Below are positions 17,191-27,516 of a stretch of DNA of 64,000 bases, in pieces; position 1 is the first letter of the stretch; each line of letters begins with the position of its first letter. The stretch lies in the NCBI GenBank assembly GCA_016192035.1, contig JACPUW010000019.1, forward strand, positions 1 through 64,000. The letters are read 5' to 3'. The translations under genes were made by a program, and so were the position numbers. Under the pieces are notes generated by a model. That model did not search any database, was not told where the DNA came from, and saw nothing but the letters and a program-made list of their open reading frames with translations. The stretch comes from Bacteroidota bacterium (GTDB lineage: Bacteria > Bacteroidota > Bacteroidia > CAILMK01 > JACPUW01).

Positions 17191-19137
17191 TTAAATCTTT
17201 ATATTGATCTCCTCAGCGATTAAGTCAGAAAAACGTCCGATTGACATGGAACCCACATCACCTTGCCTGTGCTTGCGCACCGAAACTGCCCCGGCTTCTA
17301 CTTCCTTTTCACCGATTATGAGCATGTAAGGCACTTTGTTGAGCTCCGCGTCGCGTATCTTTTTGCCAATTTTCTCGCCACGCGCGTCAATCGAGGCGCG
17401 AATATCGCACTTATTTAATTGGTTCAACACTTTTTCTGCATAATCCAAAAATCTATCGCTGATAGGCAGCACGATGGCTTGCTCAGGTGTGAGCCACAGC
17501 GGGAACTCGCCCGCCGTATGCTCTATTAGGACGGCAATGAACCGCTCCAAGCTGCCAAATGGGGCCCGGTGTATCATTACCGGCCTATGCCGTTCATTGT
17601 CATTGCCCACGTACTCCAGCTCAAAGCGTTCGGGCAGGTTGTAGTCCACTTGTATGGTGCCCAACTGCCACTTGCGGCCTATGGCATCGCGCACCATAAA
17701 ATCGAGCTTTGGGCCATAGAACGCGGCTTCATTATATGCTGTCACGGTGTGCAGCCCTTTTTCTTGTGCGGCTTCTATAATGGCTTGTTCCGCCTTGGCC
17801 CAGTTCTCCTCGGTGCCTATGTATTTGCTGCGGTCTTCTTGGTCCCTCAGCGAAACCTGTGCCTCAAAGTCGGTAAAGCCCAGTGCTGAAAAAACTTTGA
17901 ATATCAGATCGATAACTTTCTTAAATTCCTCTTTTACCTGGTCTGGGCGGCAAAACACGTGGGCATCGTCCTGTGTAAATCCCCTTACACGGGTAAGCCC
18001 ATGGAGCTCACCGCTCTGCTCATACCTATATACGGTGCCAAACTCTGCCAGCCGCAAGGGTAGATCCCTGTAGGAGCGTGGTGAACCCTTGTATATTTCG
18101 CAGTGGTGCGGGCAGTTCATTGGTTTCAAGAAAAATGACTCGCCCTCACTTGGAGTGTCTATGGCCCTAAATGAATCGGCCCCATACTTTTCATAGTGGC
18201 CAGAGGTAACATACAATTCCTTGAGCGCTATATGTGGGGTAATGACCTGCAAATAGCCTATTTCCTTCTGTGCCTGGCGCATAAACCGTTCAAGGCGTTC
18301 CCTCAAGGCGGCTCCCTTTGGGAGCCAAATGGGCAAGCCCTGCCCTACTTTTTGAGAAAACATGAACAAACCCAGCTCTTTGCCCAGTTTGCGGTGGTCG
18401 CGCTTCTTGGCTTCCTCCAGCCTAAGCAGGTGTTCGTCTAGCAGGGCCTTTTTAGGAAAACTCACCCCGTAGATGCGGGTAAGCATTTGGTTTTTCTCAT
18501 CGCCGCGCCAGTATGCACCTGCCACGCTCATGAGTTTTATGGCCTTGATGTGCCCGGTATGGGGCACATGGCCTCCCCGGCACAAATCGGTAAAATTGCC
18601 ATGCCGCACAAAGGATATATCGCCGTCCTGCAGGCCCTGCAGCAAGTCCAGCTTCAGGTGGTCGCCTTTGGCTTCAAAATACGCAAGGGCATCAGCCTTT
18701 GGCACTAAATACCAATTAAAAACACTGTTGTTTTTGGCCAACTCCAGCATCTTGGCCTCTATGGCGGGCAAATCGGCATCGGATAGTTTGTGCCCGCCAA
18801 AATCCACATCATAGTAGAAGCCATTTTCTATGGGCGGGCCTATGCCAAATTTCACCTGGCCATACAGCGCTTCCAATGCCTCGGCCAGTAGGTGTGCCGA
18901 TGAGTGCCAAAACATGGTTTTGCCCTCGTCATCGTCCCAACGGACTATTTTTATGGTACCTGATTCGGCAATTGGACGTTGGAGTTCCACCTGCCGCCCG
19001 TTTATCACAGCGCCGAGTGCGGTACGCCCCAAGCCCTCACTAATGGATGCGGCCACCTGTGCACCAGTGGTGCCCTGCGGAAAGGTGCGCAAGGAACCAT
19101 CAGGAAAAACCAACTCTATGCTGCTACCGGTTGACAT
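17191..19137 (-). CDS. thrS: threonyl-tRNA synthetase
   Basis: A 648-residue class II synthetase attaching threonine to tRNA-Thr. The order is a TGS domain (residues ~5–65), an editing domain with [11 protein letters not shown] and later RGGHVPHTG, the catalytic core with [10 protein letters not shown] (zinc-binding cysteine/histidine), motif 2 [24 protein letters not shown] and motif 3 [13 protein letters not shown], then the anticodon-binding domain with [19 protein letters not shown] start at MSTGSS (19137), not the track's 19242, whose extra 35 residues lie upstream of the likely promoter. It heads the infC–rpmI–rplT operon. Confidence 0.97.
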   Translation of the reverse strand: MSTGSSIELVFPDGSLRTFPQGTTGAQVAASISEGLGRTALGAVINGRQVELQRPIAESGTIKIVRWDDDEGKTMFWHSSAHLLAEALEALYGQVKFGIGPPIENGFYYDVDFGGHKLSDADLPAIEAKMLELAKNNSVFNWYLVPKADALAYFEAKGDHLKLDLLQGLQDGDISFVRHGNFTDLCRGGHVPHTGHIKAIKLMSVAGAYWRGDEKNQMLTRIYGVSFPKKALLDEHLLRLEEAKKRDHRKLGKELGLFMFSQKVGQGLPIWLPKGAALRERLERFMRQAQKEIGYLQVITPHIALKELYVTSGHYEKYGADSFRAIDTPSEGESFFLKPMNCPHHCEIYKGSPRSYRDLPLRLAEFGTVYRYEQSGELHGLTRVRGFTQDDAHVFCRPDQVKEEFKKVIDLIFKVFSALGFTDFEAQVSLRDQEDRSKYIGTEENWAKAEQAIIEAAQEKGLHTVTAYNEAAFYGPKLDFMVRDAIGRKWQLGTIQVDYNLPERFELEYVGNDNERHRPVMIHRAPFGSLERFIAVLIEHTAGEFPLWLTPEQAIVLPISDRFLDYAEKVLNQLNKCDIRASIDARGEKIGKKIRDAELNKVPYMLIIGEKEVEAGAVSVRKHRQGDVGSMSIGRFSDLIAEEINIKI

Positions 19138-19169
19138 ACCGCGAAAGGGGCTTTTTGAAAAATGGGGTG

Positions 19170-19201
19170 CAAACTTATGGCAAAGTGGCCAGTTCACGCA
19201 A
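19170..19201 (-). promoter_or_regulatory. Bacteroidota housekeeping promoter of thrS-infC-rpmI-rplT
   Basis: On the minus strand TTG (19201–19199), a 21-base spacer and TAAGTTTG (19177–19170) fit the TTG/TAnnTTTG promoter. Transcription would start near 19163–19165, about 26 bases before the thrS ATG, which supports the shorter ThrS start. The -33 part overlaps the 3' end of the TPR lipoprotein gene. Confidence 0.6.
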
Positions 19202-20107
19202 GGCGTCGGCATCATTTGGGTCAATCGCCAGCATATTTTCAAAACACTTTCGTGCCTGATCTTCCTTGCCCATTTCTTTCAGGCAAAGCCCTTTGCCCAA
19301 CTGTGCATCCAGATCTAGGGGGGCTAGTCGCATACAGCGGCGGAACAAGCCCAGGGCTGGCCCAAACTCGGCAAACTGAAAGTGGAAATACGCCAAATTG
19401 AATATGTACTCAAAATTGGTGGTATCCATCTGTATGGCCCGGGTAAAATCACCAAACGCCGACTTATACTGCGCAAAGTACTCGAATGCTTTGGCTCTCA
19501 AAAAAATGGCCCTGGAATTGGAGGAATCGGCGCGCACAGCGTTGTGGTAGTATGCCAGGGCTTTGTAATTGGAATCGGCCATAAGCCACTCCCCCATTTT
19601 TAGCATTGCGTGTTGGTTATCGGGATCAAAGTCTATGGCAGTTTGAAGGCTTAAATAGGCCTGCTCCATGTCGGCCTTGGCGGCAAAGCACATGGCCCTG
19701 CCCACATAGGCATCCGCATTGGTTGGGTTTGCATTAATGGCCATTTCAAAGTATTTTAAGGCACTGGTGTAATCTTTTTGCAGTAAATAAGCCTTGCCCA
19801 GCCTAGCCCAAACCTCAGGTGCACGGGGCTGCCAGCGCAAACCGGTCACGTAGGCCGCCATGGCCCTTTGAAAATCGCTTTGCGCCCAATACACATCCCC
19901 TTCCATAAGCTTGGCATGCAGGTGGTTTGTGTCAGTTTGAAGCACCTTAGAAATATACGCCAAAGCCGAATCAAACATACCGGCATCATATTGTAATTGT
20001 GCCGATTGCATCCATTTAACAGCCATTTCACCGCTGTTGTCCGCAGGCTTTTTATTGCCACAAGCCCATACCAATGAGAGTGACAGCCACACCATGTACT
20101 TATGCAT
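19175..20107 (-). CDS. TPR lipoprotein
   Basis: A 310-residue protein with the signal [20 protein letters not shown], a lipobox ending at Cys16. At least seven tandem TPR units of 34 residues follow from about residue 35 to the end, for example [32 protein letters not shown] and [37 protein letters not shown] arrays bind proteins; as a lipoprotein it probably acts as a periplasmic adaptor, but the partner is unknown. It ends about 38 bp upstream of thrS, whose promoter overlaps its 3' end, so readthrough into the operon is possible. Confidence 0.85.
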   Translation of the reverse strand: MHKYMVWLSLSLVWACGNKKPADNSGEMAVKWMQSAQLQYDAGMFDSALAYISKVLQTDTNHLHAKLMEGDVYWAQSDFQRAMAAYVTGLRWQPRAPEVWARLGKAYLLQKDYTSALKYFEMAINANPTNADAYVGRAMCFAAKADMEQAYLSLQTAIDFDPDNQHAMLKMGEWLMADSNYKALAYYHNAVRADSSNSRAIFLRAKAFEYFAQYKSAFGDFTRAIQMDTTNFEYIFNLAYFHFQFAEFGPALGLFRRCMRLAPLDLDAQLGKGLCLKEMGKEDQARKCFENMLAIDPNDADALRELATLP

Positions 20108-20228
20108 GGGACAAAACTAGATTGCAGGCCTGTTTATACCTCCTTCACCTGGTATAGCGAATTGATATAAAACAAGTTTGCTCGTATGCCGCCAAGTAGA
20201 TTTGCTGCCCAAATTGCACCACTAAATC

Positions 20229-21290
20229 ATGTTAAAGCATTCTTTTTGTGCCATATCGCTTCTGTACATACTGAGCGGATGCGGCCAGGACAACAGCACG
20301 CATTACCCTGAAGAAGTACACTTATCGAATGTGCGCCAACTCACCAATGGTGGCGACAATGCCGAAGCGTATTGGAGTTTTGGCAGCGATGCCTTGGTGT
20401 TTCAAACCAACCGGGCAGAATGGGGGTATGCCTGCGACCAGATTTGCTACTTCCCTCTAAGCGATGGGGATATGCTGGACAAGCAGCCGCAGCAGATCAG
20501 CACCGGTAAAGGCCGTACTACTTGTTCATACTTCCTTCCGGGCGATACGCTCATCATATATTCCTCTACCCATTTGGCCGGCGAAGCCTGCCCACCGGAA
20601 CCAGAGCGCACCAAAGACAAATATGTTTGGCCCGTGTATGAAAGCTTTGACATTTTTGTGGCTGACTTAAAGGGCAATATCGTGCAGCAGCTAACCCATG
20701 AGCCAGGATACGATGCCGAACCTACCGTTTCGCCCAATGGCGACAAAATAGTGTTTACCTCCCTGCGTTCGGGCGACCTGGAACTCTATACCATGAACCT
20801 GGATGGCAGTGATGTGGTGCAGGTAACCCATGATTTGGGATATGACGGGGGGGCCTTTTTCTCACCTGACGGAAACAAGCTGGTGTTCAGGGCTTCAAGG
20901 CCAAAAACAAAGGAAGAACAAGACAAGTATAAAGCACTGCTGGCCCAGGGACTTGTAGAACCCAGCGACATGGAAATTTTTGTGTGCAATGTGGACGGAA
21001 GTGACCTAAGGCAGGTTACCACGCTTGGCCGCGCCAATTGGGCCCCATTTTATCACCCCAGTGGCAAAAAAATCCTGTTTTCTACCAACCATGCCAGTTT
21101 GCTTCCCTGGAAATTCAACATTTACATGTGCAATGAAGACGGTAGCGAACTGGAACAAGTGACTTTTGACGGCACATTTGATGCTTTTCCCATGTTTTCG
21201 CCTGATGGCAAAAAGCTGGTATGGAGCAGCAACAGGAACAATGGTGACACGCGGAACACCAACTTGTTCATAGCCGACTGGAAGGACTGA
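20229..21290 (+). CDS. TolB-like/PD40 beta-propeller lipoprotein
   Basis: A 353-residue lipoprotein: signal MLKHSFCAISLLYILSGCGQ with lipobox LSGC. The mature part is built from WD40-like/PD40 repeats of about 45 residues with the signature phrase S.DG.K..F.S..., e.g. VSPNGDKIVFTSLRSGDLELYTMNLDGSD, FSPDGNKLVFRASR and FSPDGKKLVWSSNRN, giving a six-bladed propeller. It resembles the C-terminal half of TolB without TolB's N-terminal domain, and is probably a periplasmic binding or scaffolding protein. It is monocistronic and divergent from the TPR lipoprotein. Confidence 0.85.
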   Translation: MLKHSFCAISLLYILSGCGQDNSTHYPEEVHLSNVRQLTNGGDNAEAYWSFGSDALVFQTNRAEWGYACDQICYFPLSDGDMLDKQPQQISTGKGRTTCSYFLPGDTLIIYSSTHLAGEACPPEPERTKDKYVWPVYESFDIFVADLKGNIVQQLTHEPGYDAEPTVSPNGDKIVFTSLRSGDLELYTMNLDGSDVVQVTHDLGYDGGAFFSPDGNKLVFRASRPKTKEEQDKYKALLAQGLVEPSDMEIFVCNVDGSDLRQVTTLGRANWAPFYHPSGKKILFSTNHASLLPWKFNIYMCNEDGSELEQVTFDGTFDAFPMFSPDGKKLVWSSNRNNGDTRNTNLFIADWKD

Positions 21291-21376
21291 GAAGTACATC
21301 TTTTTCATGGCAGATGGACGGGGCAAAGCCATGGGGCACCGTGAAACCCCACCCAGGAAAGGGATTAAGGAAATGG

Positions 21377-21384
21377 TACATTTG
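21377..21384 (+). promoter_or_regulatory. probable -7 box for accA
   Basis: TACATTTG fits TAnnTTTG and would start transcription near 21390, about 24 bases before the accA ATG. No convincing -33 TTG is present. Confidence 0.4.
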
Positions 21385-21413
21385 CCACCCCCAATCAACC
21401 TATTAAGTTACCT

Positions 21414-22376
21414 ATGGCAGAGTACGTATTGGATTTTGAGAAGGACATAGTGGTATTAGAGGCACAGATAGCCAAAATGAAAGAAAAGGAGGGGGCTGAT
21501 GACAATGAAGCCATAGCGCGGGAGATAGCAGGGATGGAAAAGCGCCTGGACAAGATTCGCGCGGAGGTGTACGCCAACCTGAGCGGCTGGCAAAAGGTGC
21601 AGGTATCTCGCCACCCCGACCGGCCCTATACACTTGATTATATAGAACATATATTCACCGACTTTATTGAACTGCATGGAGACCGCTTGGGTTTTGACGA
21701 CAAAGCCATTGTAGGCGGCTGGGCCAAGCTAGATGGACAACCGGTGATGTTGATAGGCCACCAAAAGGGTAAGAACACAAAGACGCGCCAGTACCGCAAC
21801 TTTGGTATGGCCAATCCCGAGGGTTACCGCAAGGCACTGAGACTTATGAAAATGGCCGAAAAATTTGACCGTCCGGTCATTACCATGATTGACACCCCAG
21901 GGGCTTACCCCGGGCTTGAAGCCGAAGAACGTGGCCAGGGGGAAGCCATAGCGCGCAACCTGAGGGAAATGGCCGTGCTCAAGGTACCCATCGTGTGCGT
22001 AGTGATTGGTGAGGGCGCGTCGGGAGGCGCACTGGGCATAGGCGTGGGCGACAGGGTGCTCATGATGGAAAACACCTGGTACTCCGTTATTTCGCCCGAA
22101 TCATGCTCTTCCATACTCTGGCGAAACTGGGACAACAAGGAAATAGCTGCCGAAGCTCTTAACCTAACCGCCGATAAAATGTTGGCCAACGGCCTGATAG
22201 ACGGTATAATAAAGGAACCGCTGGGGGGTGCCCATGCCGACCATGAAAAAACCTACAAACTGGTAAAGGCAGAACTGAAAAGGCATATCAAGGAGCTAAA
22301 GGACATAGAACCGGATCAATTGGTGATGCTGCGCATTGACAAGTTCTCACACATGGGACACTTTCAAGAAGGCTAA
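21414..22376 (+). CDS. accA: acetyl-CoA carboxylase carboxyltransferase subunit alpha
   Basis: A 320-residue subunit that, with AccD, transfers the carboxyl group from biotin to acetyl-CoA, making malonyl-CoA for fatty-acid synthesis. Typical blocks are the N-terminal coiled segment ([26 protein letters not shown]), [26 protein letters not shown] near residue 65, [24 protein letters not shown] near 160 and [31 protein letters not shown] near 200, which forms the CoA/carboxybiotin oxyanion loops. Full length. Its stop overlaps the convergent wbqC-like gene by four bases. Confidence 0.97.
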   Translation: MAEYVLDFEKDIVVLEAQIAKMKEKEGADDNEAIAREIAGMEKRLDKIRAEVYANLSGWQKVQVSRHPDRPYTLDYIEHIFTDFIELHGDRLGFDDKAIVGGWAKLDGQPVMLIGHQKGKNTKTRQYRNFGMANPEGYRKALRLMKMAEKFDRPVITMIDTPGAYPGLEAEERGQGEAIARNLREMAVLKVPIVCVVIGEGASGGALGIGVGDRVLMMENTWYSVISPESCSSILWRNWDNKEIAAEALNLTADKMLANGLIDGIIKEPLGGAHADHEKTYKLVKAELKRHIKELKDIEPDQLVMLRIDKFSHMGHFQEG

Positions 22377-23014
22377 GCCCGTGGCCATGTGGGCAGGTAG
22401 CCATAGGCCTGAGGGCCCTGGTTCATTATCAAATCAATGATGCTGAGACCGGGCACAAATTTGTGTAGGGAAAAACACTGCGGATACGGTTGGTATTCTA
22501 TGCCATTGCCTGAATTGCCAAGTGGCTTCTTTGGGTGCAGGGCTCCATGCATAAGAATATAAGTATGGTCTATGGATGCGCCGCTAGGTACTACCTGTGC
22601 GGGGTCTAAGCCCAATACCTTTTCAGCCCATCGGATGGTAGCCAGGTTCAAATGGGCCAATTCTTGCCAAGTGCTGCCCAAAATGGCTTCCAGTTGGGGC
22701 ATGTAGTGCGCATAAAACGGGGCACGCCCGTAGCATGTGGCCATGGTGCGTTGGTGCAGGCGCCCCCATGCCGTACGGTTGACCACCCCTACCTCACCAG
22801 TTGTGCATTGGGTCTTGCCTTTCTGCACGGGAACCGTCAAATTGAGCACACCATCGGCGGCCAATAAGCAGCACCTATTCCTAAATGTTTGTTTTTCAAA
22901 CCGCTCACTTAAATCTATGTATATGTCAACCCCTGGCCCATACCACCCAAAAAAGCCCAAGGGAGGAAAGTATTGGGCTGATACCAATAGCTTTGTCTTA
23001 CCGCTCACCTGCAT
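22373..23014 (-). CDS. WbqC-like family protein
   Basis: A 213-residue protein of the WbqC family, starting [25 protein letters not shown]. Further family features are [28 protein letters not shown] and YFxxY-type aromatic segments. In polysaccharide clusters WbqC proteins are linked to nucleotide-sugar or O-antigen steps, but the chemistry is not established. The track's ORF has 43 more residues upstream that read through the neighbouring gene. With the start at 23014 its ATG shares CATG (23012–23015) with the divergent GWxTD gene. It converges on accA with a four-base overlap. Confidence 0.8.
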   Translation of the reverse strand: MQVSGKTKLLVSAQYFPPLGFFGWYGPGVDIYIDLSERFEKQTFRNRCCLLAADGVLNLTVPVQKGKTQCTTGEVGVVNRTAWGRLHQRTMATCYGRAPFYAHYMPQLEAILGSTWQELAHLNLATIRWAEKVLGLDPAQVVPSGASIDHTYILMHGALHPKKPLGNSGNGIEYQPYPQCFSLHKFVPGLSIIDLIMNQGPQAYGYLPTWPRA

Positions 23015-23024
23015 GAATATAATA

Positions 23025-24380
23025 ATGGCAAAACTACCAATAACCGCCGCCACAAGCGTATATGCCGTGTTGTGCTGCTTGATATGGGCACCTATGGCCA
23101 TGGCCCTGGAGGTACAGGTACAGGCCAAGTCATACCTGGACAAAGACCTGAACCCCTACCTGGAACTGCACATACGCATCCCCTCGGCGGGCCTTTCTTT
23201 TGACAAGAACGAAAACGGCAAGTGGCAAGCGGCTGCCAAACTGGAAATAGTTGTGGCACAAAAGGGTGTGTCGGTTATGCATGAAACGTATCCCTTGATT
23301 TCCCCTGAATTGGACCAAGCCAACCTGCACTTTGACCTCATAGACCTAAAAAGGGTACGATTAGCCCAAGGCCCTGTTTCGGTGTGGGTATGGGCCATGG
23401 ACTACCTCAGTGGGCAGCGCGACTCACAGAGTGTGGAGCTGCTGTTTCAGCCGCCCTACCTCCATTCAGACCTAAGCTTGCTGCATAGCTACCACGTACT
23501 GAAAAAAGCCACGGAAAACGCCCACGGACAGGTATTTATAGTGCCCCGCCTGGTAGCTGATTATGGCCCTCAAGATGACACGCTGCTGCTGTATTTTGAA
23601 ACCTACCGAAAACCAGGTGAATACCAAATACTTGTGATGGATATGTTGGGCAAGTTGCACTATACTCAGGTGCTAAATCACGAAAATGATGGGTTTAAGC
23701 AACATATAGTCCGATTGCCCAAATTGAAAATAGGAAGTGGCCAACTGGAACTGGTGCTGGCCAATGCCCTGGGCGAACCCTTGGCCTCAATGCAGGTAAT
23801 GGTGGCCAAACCGGACGACAGGGATCTCTTTATGTCATTGACTACTTGGGAGCTAAAACGTCATTTCAAGTCACTGGAGCCTTTTGCCGGCGCGGTAGTA
23901 CTTGGCCGTTTTCAGGAATTGATCCAAAATGGCGACAGCCTGGAGGTAAAGGAGGGGTTTATGAATTTTTGGATAGAAGAAAACCGCGATTTCCCTTGGC
24001 AAGCCTGGCAGCTATACCTGGGCAGCGTGGACTATGTGAACCAAACCTTTGCCACCCCTGACAAACCCGGCTACGCCACCGACCGCGGCAGGGTATTCCT
24101 TAAGTACGGGCCGCCAATTGACATTATCGAGATGCATGACAACCCACAGACCTATCCCTTTGAGATATGGCAATATGGACAAGACGGCAAAATGGGGGAT
24201 TCTAAGTTTTACTTTGTGAATTACACTTTTGGCCCCAACAACTTTAGCCTGGCGCACAGCACGGCACTGGGCGAGGTGCAAAACCCCAACTGGCGCAAGA
24301 CCATAGACCGCGGAAACCAGCGAGAAGGCCACCAACGCGACATAGGCAGTGGGTGGGAAAATGAATATATTGACGATTAG
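23025..24380 (+). CDS. GWxTD domain-containing exported protein
   Basis: A 451-residue protein starting MAKLPITAATSVYAVLCCLIWAPMAMA, a signal peptide; an alternative ATG at 23013 adds four residues and shares CATG with wbqC. The first ~260 residues are beta-rich. The C-terminal part is a GWxTD domain: FMNFWIEENRDFP, then DKPGYATDRGRVFLKYGPPIDIIE (here GYATD instead of GWxTD) and YPFEIWQYGQDGKMGDSKFYFVN. This domain is found in exported Bacteroidota/Acidobacteria proteins of unknown function. The track's longer form includes the antisense of wbqC and is rejected. Confidence 0.85.
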   Translation: MAKLPITAATSVYAVLCCLIWAPMAMALEVQVQAKSYLDKDLNPYLELHIRIPSAGLSFDKNENGKWQAAAKLEIVVAQKGVSVMHETYPLISPELDQANLHFDLIDLKRVRLAQGPVSVWVWAMDYLSGQRDSQSVELLFQPPYLHSDLSLLHSYHVLKKATENAHGQVFIVPRLVADYGPQDDTLLLYFETYRKPGEYQILVMDMLGKLHYTQVLNHENDGFKQHIVRLPKLKIGSGQLELVLANALGEPLASMQVMVAKPDDRDLFMSLTTWELKRHFKSLEPFAGAVVLGRFQELIQNGDSLEVKEGFMNFWIEENRDFPWQAWQLYLGSVDYVNQTFATPDKPGYATDRGRVFLKYGPPIDIIEMHDNPQTYPFEIWQYGQDGKMGDSKFYFVNYTFGPNNFSLAHSTALGEVQNPNWRKTIDRGNQREGHQRDIGSGWENEYIDD

Positions 24381-24547
24381 GAAATTGCCCATCCCATTCA
24401 TAGCCATGTAGATACCCAGATGGCACTCACCATGGCCAGGGGCATTACTTGAAAGTGGACTTGTACACCCTGGGGTTCAATTGCTATCCATCTAATGGGC
24501 CATGAGCTACATATGGCTTTACCACAATTTACTTAGCTCCGATTGGT

Positions 24548-24935
24548 CAAAAGCGATAAACTGTTCTTTCCAGGGCAAATGAAATTGGTATTTGCTTACA
24601 TAAAGCTACTGGGGCATGCCCTACATGGCGTATTCCACCATCTGGAATCCTTTTTCGGCGCATGGCAATATGCCAATGGTGGGATTGTCATCGGCCAATC
24701 TTTCATTGCCGTTATGGTAGGCCATATAACTATTTAGCTGCTACAGGTAGCCATGCCTAAACTTGTCGGCCTTAAGCTCTATAAGCACATGGATTTGAGA
24801 ATCCTGTGATAGATCACCATATCCACGAAGTAGTTTCATTGTCTATCATCATGCGCTTTTGCCGCGCCTCAACGCAAAATCCATTGCCCTGTCCTATGAT
24901 ATCTTGCACCCAGTTGCATGTAAGACATCCAAGCC
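24548..24935 (-). pseudogene. decayed YhcG/DUF1016-type PD-(D/E)xK nuclease fragment
   Basis: Reading the minus strand with frame changes gives the C-terminal nuclease half of a DUF1016 (YhcG) protein: GNGFCVEARQKRMMIDNE in one frame, FVDMVIYHRILK in a second, then HVLIELKADKFRHGYL-stop-QLNSYMAYHNGNERLADDNPTIGILP..AEKGFQMVEYAM-stop and LYVSKYQFHLPWKEQF. At least two frameshifts and three in-frame stops are present, and the N-terminal half is gone. The catalytic pattern D...E-x-K (FVDMV, IELK) can still be read. Intact family members are often near restriction systems; none is seen here. The + strand ORF at 24543–24737 is its antisense shadow. Confidence 0.8.
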
Positions 24936-25030
24936 TGATTGCCGTGGGCATTCCCTTTAGCAAAAAAGTAAGTGTAAATTATTAAAAGACAATGCTATGA
25001 CCTCATGGACCTGTAACTGCCTTGATAGGG

Positions 25031-26074
25031 CTATCTCTGCATCACATAATTAATGGCCACGGCCTTACCCCCAAGAGGTGTCCAAGCTATGCCCACGCCG
25101 TGGGTGCCAAATACCGTCCTGAACTTGAACCATCCCCCTTGGGTCACTGTGAGCACATTGGCCGGCGACGAAAAGGTGAGGGCCTCCAGGCTGGCAAAAG
25201 TGCCAAAACCCAGGGAGTCGATAGCCAGTTCAAAATCAGGTATGGTCAAGAAAATATCGGGGTGGGCGGGTATGGCAAGCGGTTCAAATTCAGCCCCATT
25301 GAACCCAAGGGCAGGAAAATTGTCGAAATACTCATCTAGGTAACCTTGCTGTCTATACTCATCAGAAGAAACCAGTTGAAACGAAGCACTGTCGGTATAT
25401 GCCCCAAAAATGGCAAACTGACTGCGGTCTTCTTCATTGGCCGACAGGCCGCTAGCAGAACTACAGCCAAAGGCTTCATTGGGGCCGGCGGTCATGCCGG
25501 GCATTTCATAGTACGGTGCCACAAAGAAATACGCTGCGTTGAGGCCCGTAGTGCCCACCGCACTGCAAGAATGAGGGGCGGCTATGGTAGCCGCACTGCC
25601 TATCATGGTGGAATTGGCATTGGCTACCTGTACCTTAAGTGGCCCCTCTTTCACGCTGTCGCCACTGGCGGTGTACAGGGTGAAGTAGGCTTCAAAACTC
25701 TCCTCTGCCGGGTGTGCATAGGTATATGCACTGGCTTTAATAATGGTATTGGCGGCGCGAACAACACCCGAACTTGAAGTGAGCGAAAGCCTTAGGCCCG
25801 TGGCCGGATTGTCTTCGGGTGTACTTATATTTATGGAGAACAACACCATAGCACCAGCTTTGACCGATATTTCAGTGGGCAAATCCTCCTGTGAACCACT
25901 AAACATGGGCCCATGCTGACCCTCGTAATCATTTCGCCAGTTGAGCCGTACGCTCAGCGTGGCCTTTTCCTCTTCACCATCTAAACAAGAGCCCATGCCC
26001 AGCATGGACAACAAAAGGGCACACATGAGGCCTGACTTTGCCAAGCCCATCCTTTGGCGAAGATTCTCTCTCAT
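25031..26074 (-). CDS. lipoprotein of unknown function
   Basis: A 347-residue lipoprotein starting at MRENLRQRMGLAKSGLMCALLLSMLGMGSCLDG, with a lipobox MGSC; a second possible start lies eight codons later. The mature part begins with a conserved-looking beta domain (ATLSVRLNWRNDYEGQHGPMFSGSQEDLP) and then a Ser/Thr/Ala-rich stretch that could be an Ig-like or adhesin-like fold (TGLRLSLTSSSGVVRAANTIIKASAYTY). I do not recognise the family. It is a single gene; the decayed nuclease lies downstream and a long AT-rich gap upstream. Confidence 0.7.
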   Translation of the reverse strand: MRENLRQRMGLAKSGLMCALLLSMLGMGSCLDGEEEKATLSVRLNWRNDYEGQHGPMFSGSQEDLPTEISVKAGAMVLFSINISTPEDNPATGLRLSLTSSSGVVRAANTIIKASAYTYAHPAEESFEAYFTLYTASGDSVKEGPLKVQVANANSTMIGSAATIAAPHSCSAVGTTGLNAAYFFVAPYYEMPGMTAGPNEAFGCSSASGLSANEEDRSQFAIFGAYTDSASFQLVSSDEYRQQGYLDEYFDNFPALGFNGAEFEPLAIPAHPDIFLTIPDFELAIDSLGFGTFASLEALTFSSPANVLTVTQGGWFKFRTVFGTHGVGIAWTPLGGKAVAINYVMQR

Positions 26075-26104
26075 ATTTCTGATTTTTAATATTTTACAAT
26101 CCAT

Positions 26105-26470
26105 TATACCTTTTTTAAGGGCTTATACCTCAAGGGTTTTAATCCAATTTATCCTACAAATAGCGATTGTAAAAGTATTGTTAAACACCCAACTTAAGCA
26201 ACTGGTCCATACAAAAGTTGGTATAAACAGGATGACACCCTGGTATCTATTTGTTTTATATGTCATTATATAGCAAGGCTATTTCTACAAAGTCCCGGCA
26301 TTGCGTTTACTGATTGTATTCTTGTATAGGGCTATACATCCTCCAAAACAGAAATGAATGGAAAGTTAAATTAGTTGATAACATGGTGTTTGTGGGACAA
26401 TCTGTAGGGCAAACCTGCGCCGGGATAAGCCCCAATGGCATATGTGCGTTATGCCTACTTTCGCCCGCCC
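26105..26470. other. divergent intergenic region
   Basis: About 365 bp, AT-rich, between the lipoprotein and glycosyltransferase genes. TACTTTCG at 26455–26462 is close to TAnnTTTG and could serve the glycosyltransferase gene 9 bp downstream. No terminator, RNA or coding frame was recognised. Confidence 0.35.
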
Positions 26471-27502
26471 ATGCAGCCCTCCCATGTAGCTACCGCCATA
26501 CTCAACTGGAACGGGAAAAACTGGCTGGAACAATTCCTGCCCAGCGTGCTCTCCACCCGGTACCCGCGCCACTCTGTGGTACTGATTGACAATGGATCCA
26601 CCGATGATTCCGTGGAGTTCGTGCGCAACAACTATCCCAATATCATGGTGGTAGTCAATGAGGGCAACCTGGGTTTTGCCGGTGGGTATAACGAAGGTTT
26701 GCGCGAAGTGCAGGCCGATTACTACGCCATACTCAACTCTGACGTGGAGGTGGATGCCAACTGGCTCCAACCCCTGGTAGATTTACTAGATTCCAACCCG
26801 CAAATTGCTGCTTGCCAGCCCAAAGTACTGTCTTTTGCCCAACCCGATTCGTTTGAATACGCCGGAGCTTCAGGTGGATTTATTGACCGGTACGGTTTCC
26901 CGTTTTGCAGGGGGCGGGTTTTTGAAACCTGTGAGCATGACCACGGCCAGTACAACGATGCCCGTCCCGTATTTTGGGCTACCGGGGCTGCCCTTTTTAT
27001 CCGGTCTGGGCTGTTTCACTACCATGGCGGGTTTGACAAGGATTTTTTTGCCCACATGGAAGAAATAGACCTCTGCTGGAGGCTACAAAATGCCGGTCAT
27101 GAAATATGGGTGCAGCCGCGGTCAGTAGTGTACCATGTAGGCGGTGGCACCCTGGGCAAGGAAAATCCGCGCAAAACATATCTGAATTTTAGGAACAACC
27201 TGATTATGATGACCAAAAACCTGCCCTTGTGCCAGGTTTTTACACGGATCCCCCTTCGCATGGGCATAGACGGGCAGGCAGCATTAAAGGAGCTGTTTGG
27301 GGGCAATTGGGGCTTTTTCAAAGCCATTTTCACAGCCCATATGCACTTTTACGCATCACTGCCATCTACCTTGGCCAAACGGCGACAGGGTAAGCGCAAA
27401 CGGAAATTTCATGGGCTGGCAGGGGTCTATGCCCGCAGTGTAGTGCTATGGTACTATGCCAGGGCCAAAAGGACCTTCCTCCAATTGCCCAACCATCCCT
27501 AA
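26471..27502 (+). CDS. family 2 glycosyltransferase
   Basis: A 343-residue GT-A glycosyltransferase, probably a rhamnosyltransferase-like enzyme adding a sugar to a surface polysaccharide or lipid. HVATAILNWNGKNWLEQFLPSVLS and VVLIDNGSTDDSVEFV form the nucleotide-binding start, NEGNLGFAGGYNEGL follows near residue 75, the metal-binding DVE replaces DxD in YAILNSDVEVDANWLQPL near 95, and the acceptor-side HMEEIDLCWRLQNAGH lies near 195. The C-terminal part (NLIMMTKNLP) has short hydrophobic helices, suggesting membrane association. I start at MQPSHVA, since the track's 12 extra residues include the promoter-like TACTTTCG. No polysaccharide cluster is nearby. Confidence 0.85.
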   Translation: MQPSHVATAILNWNGKNWLEQFLPSVLSTRYPRHSVVLIDNGSTDDSVEFVRNNYPNIMVVVNEGNLGFAGGYNEGLREVQADYYAILNSDVEVDANWLQPLVDLLDSNPQIAACQPKVLSFAQPDSFEYAGASGGFIDRYGFPFCRGRVFETCEHDHGQYNDARPVFWATGAALFIRSGLFHYHGGFDKDFFAHMEEIDLCWRLQNAGHEIWVQPRSVVYHVGGGTLGKENPRKTYLNFRNNLIMMTKNLPLCQVFTRIPLRMGIDGQAALKELFGGNWGFFKAIFTAHMHFYASLPSTLAKRRQGKRKRKFHGLAGVYARSVVLWYYARAKRTFLQLPNHP

Positions 27503-27516
27503 TACACCCTATATAG

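Noticed and set aside
22737-23012. Long N-terminal extension of the GWxTD ORF
   Set aside because: This part is antisense to the wbqC-like gene; a signal peptide begins only at 23013/23025.
24543-24737. 64-aa + strand ORF
   Set aside because: It is antisense to the decayed DUF1016 nuclease and has no features of its own.
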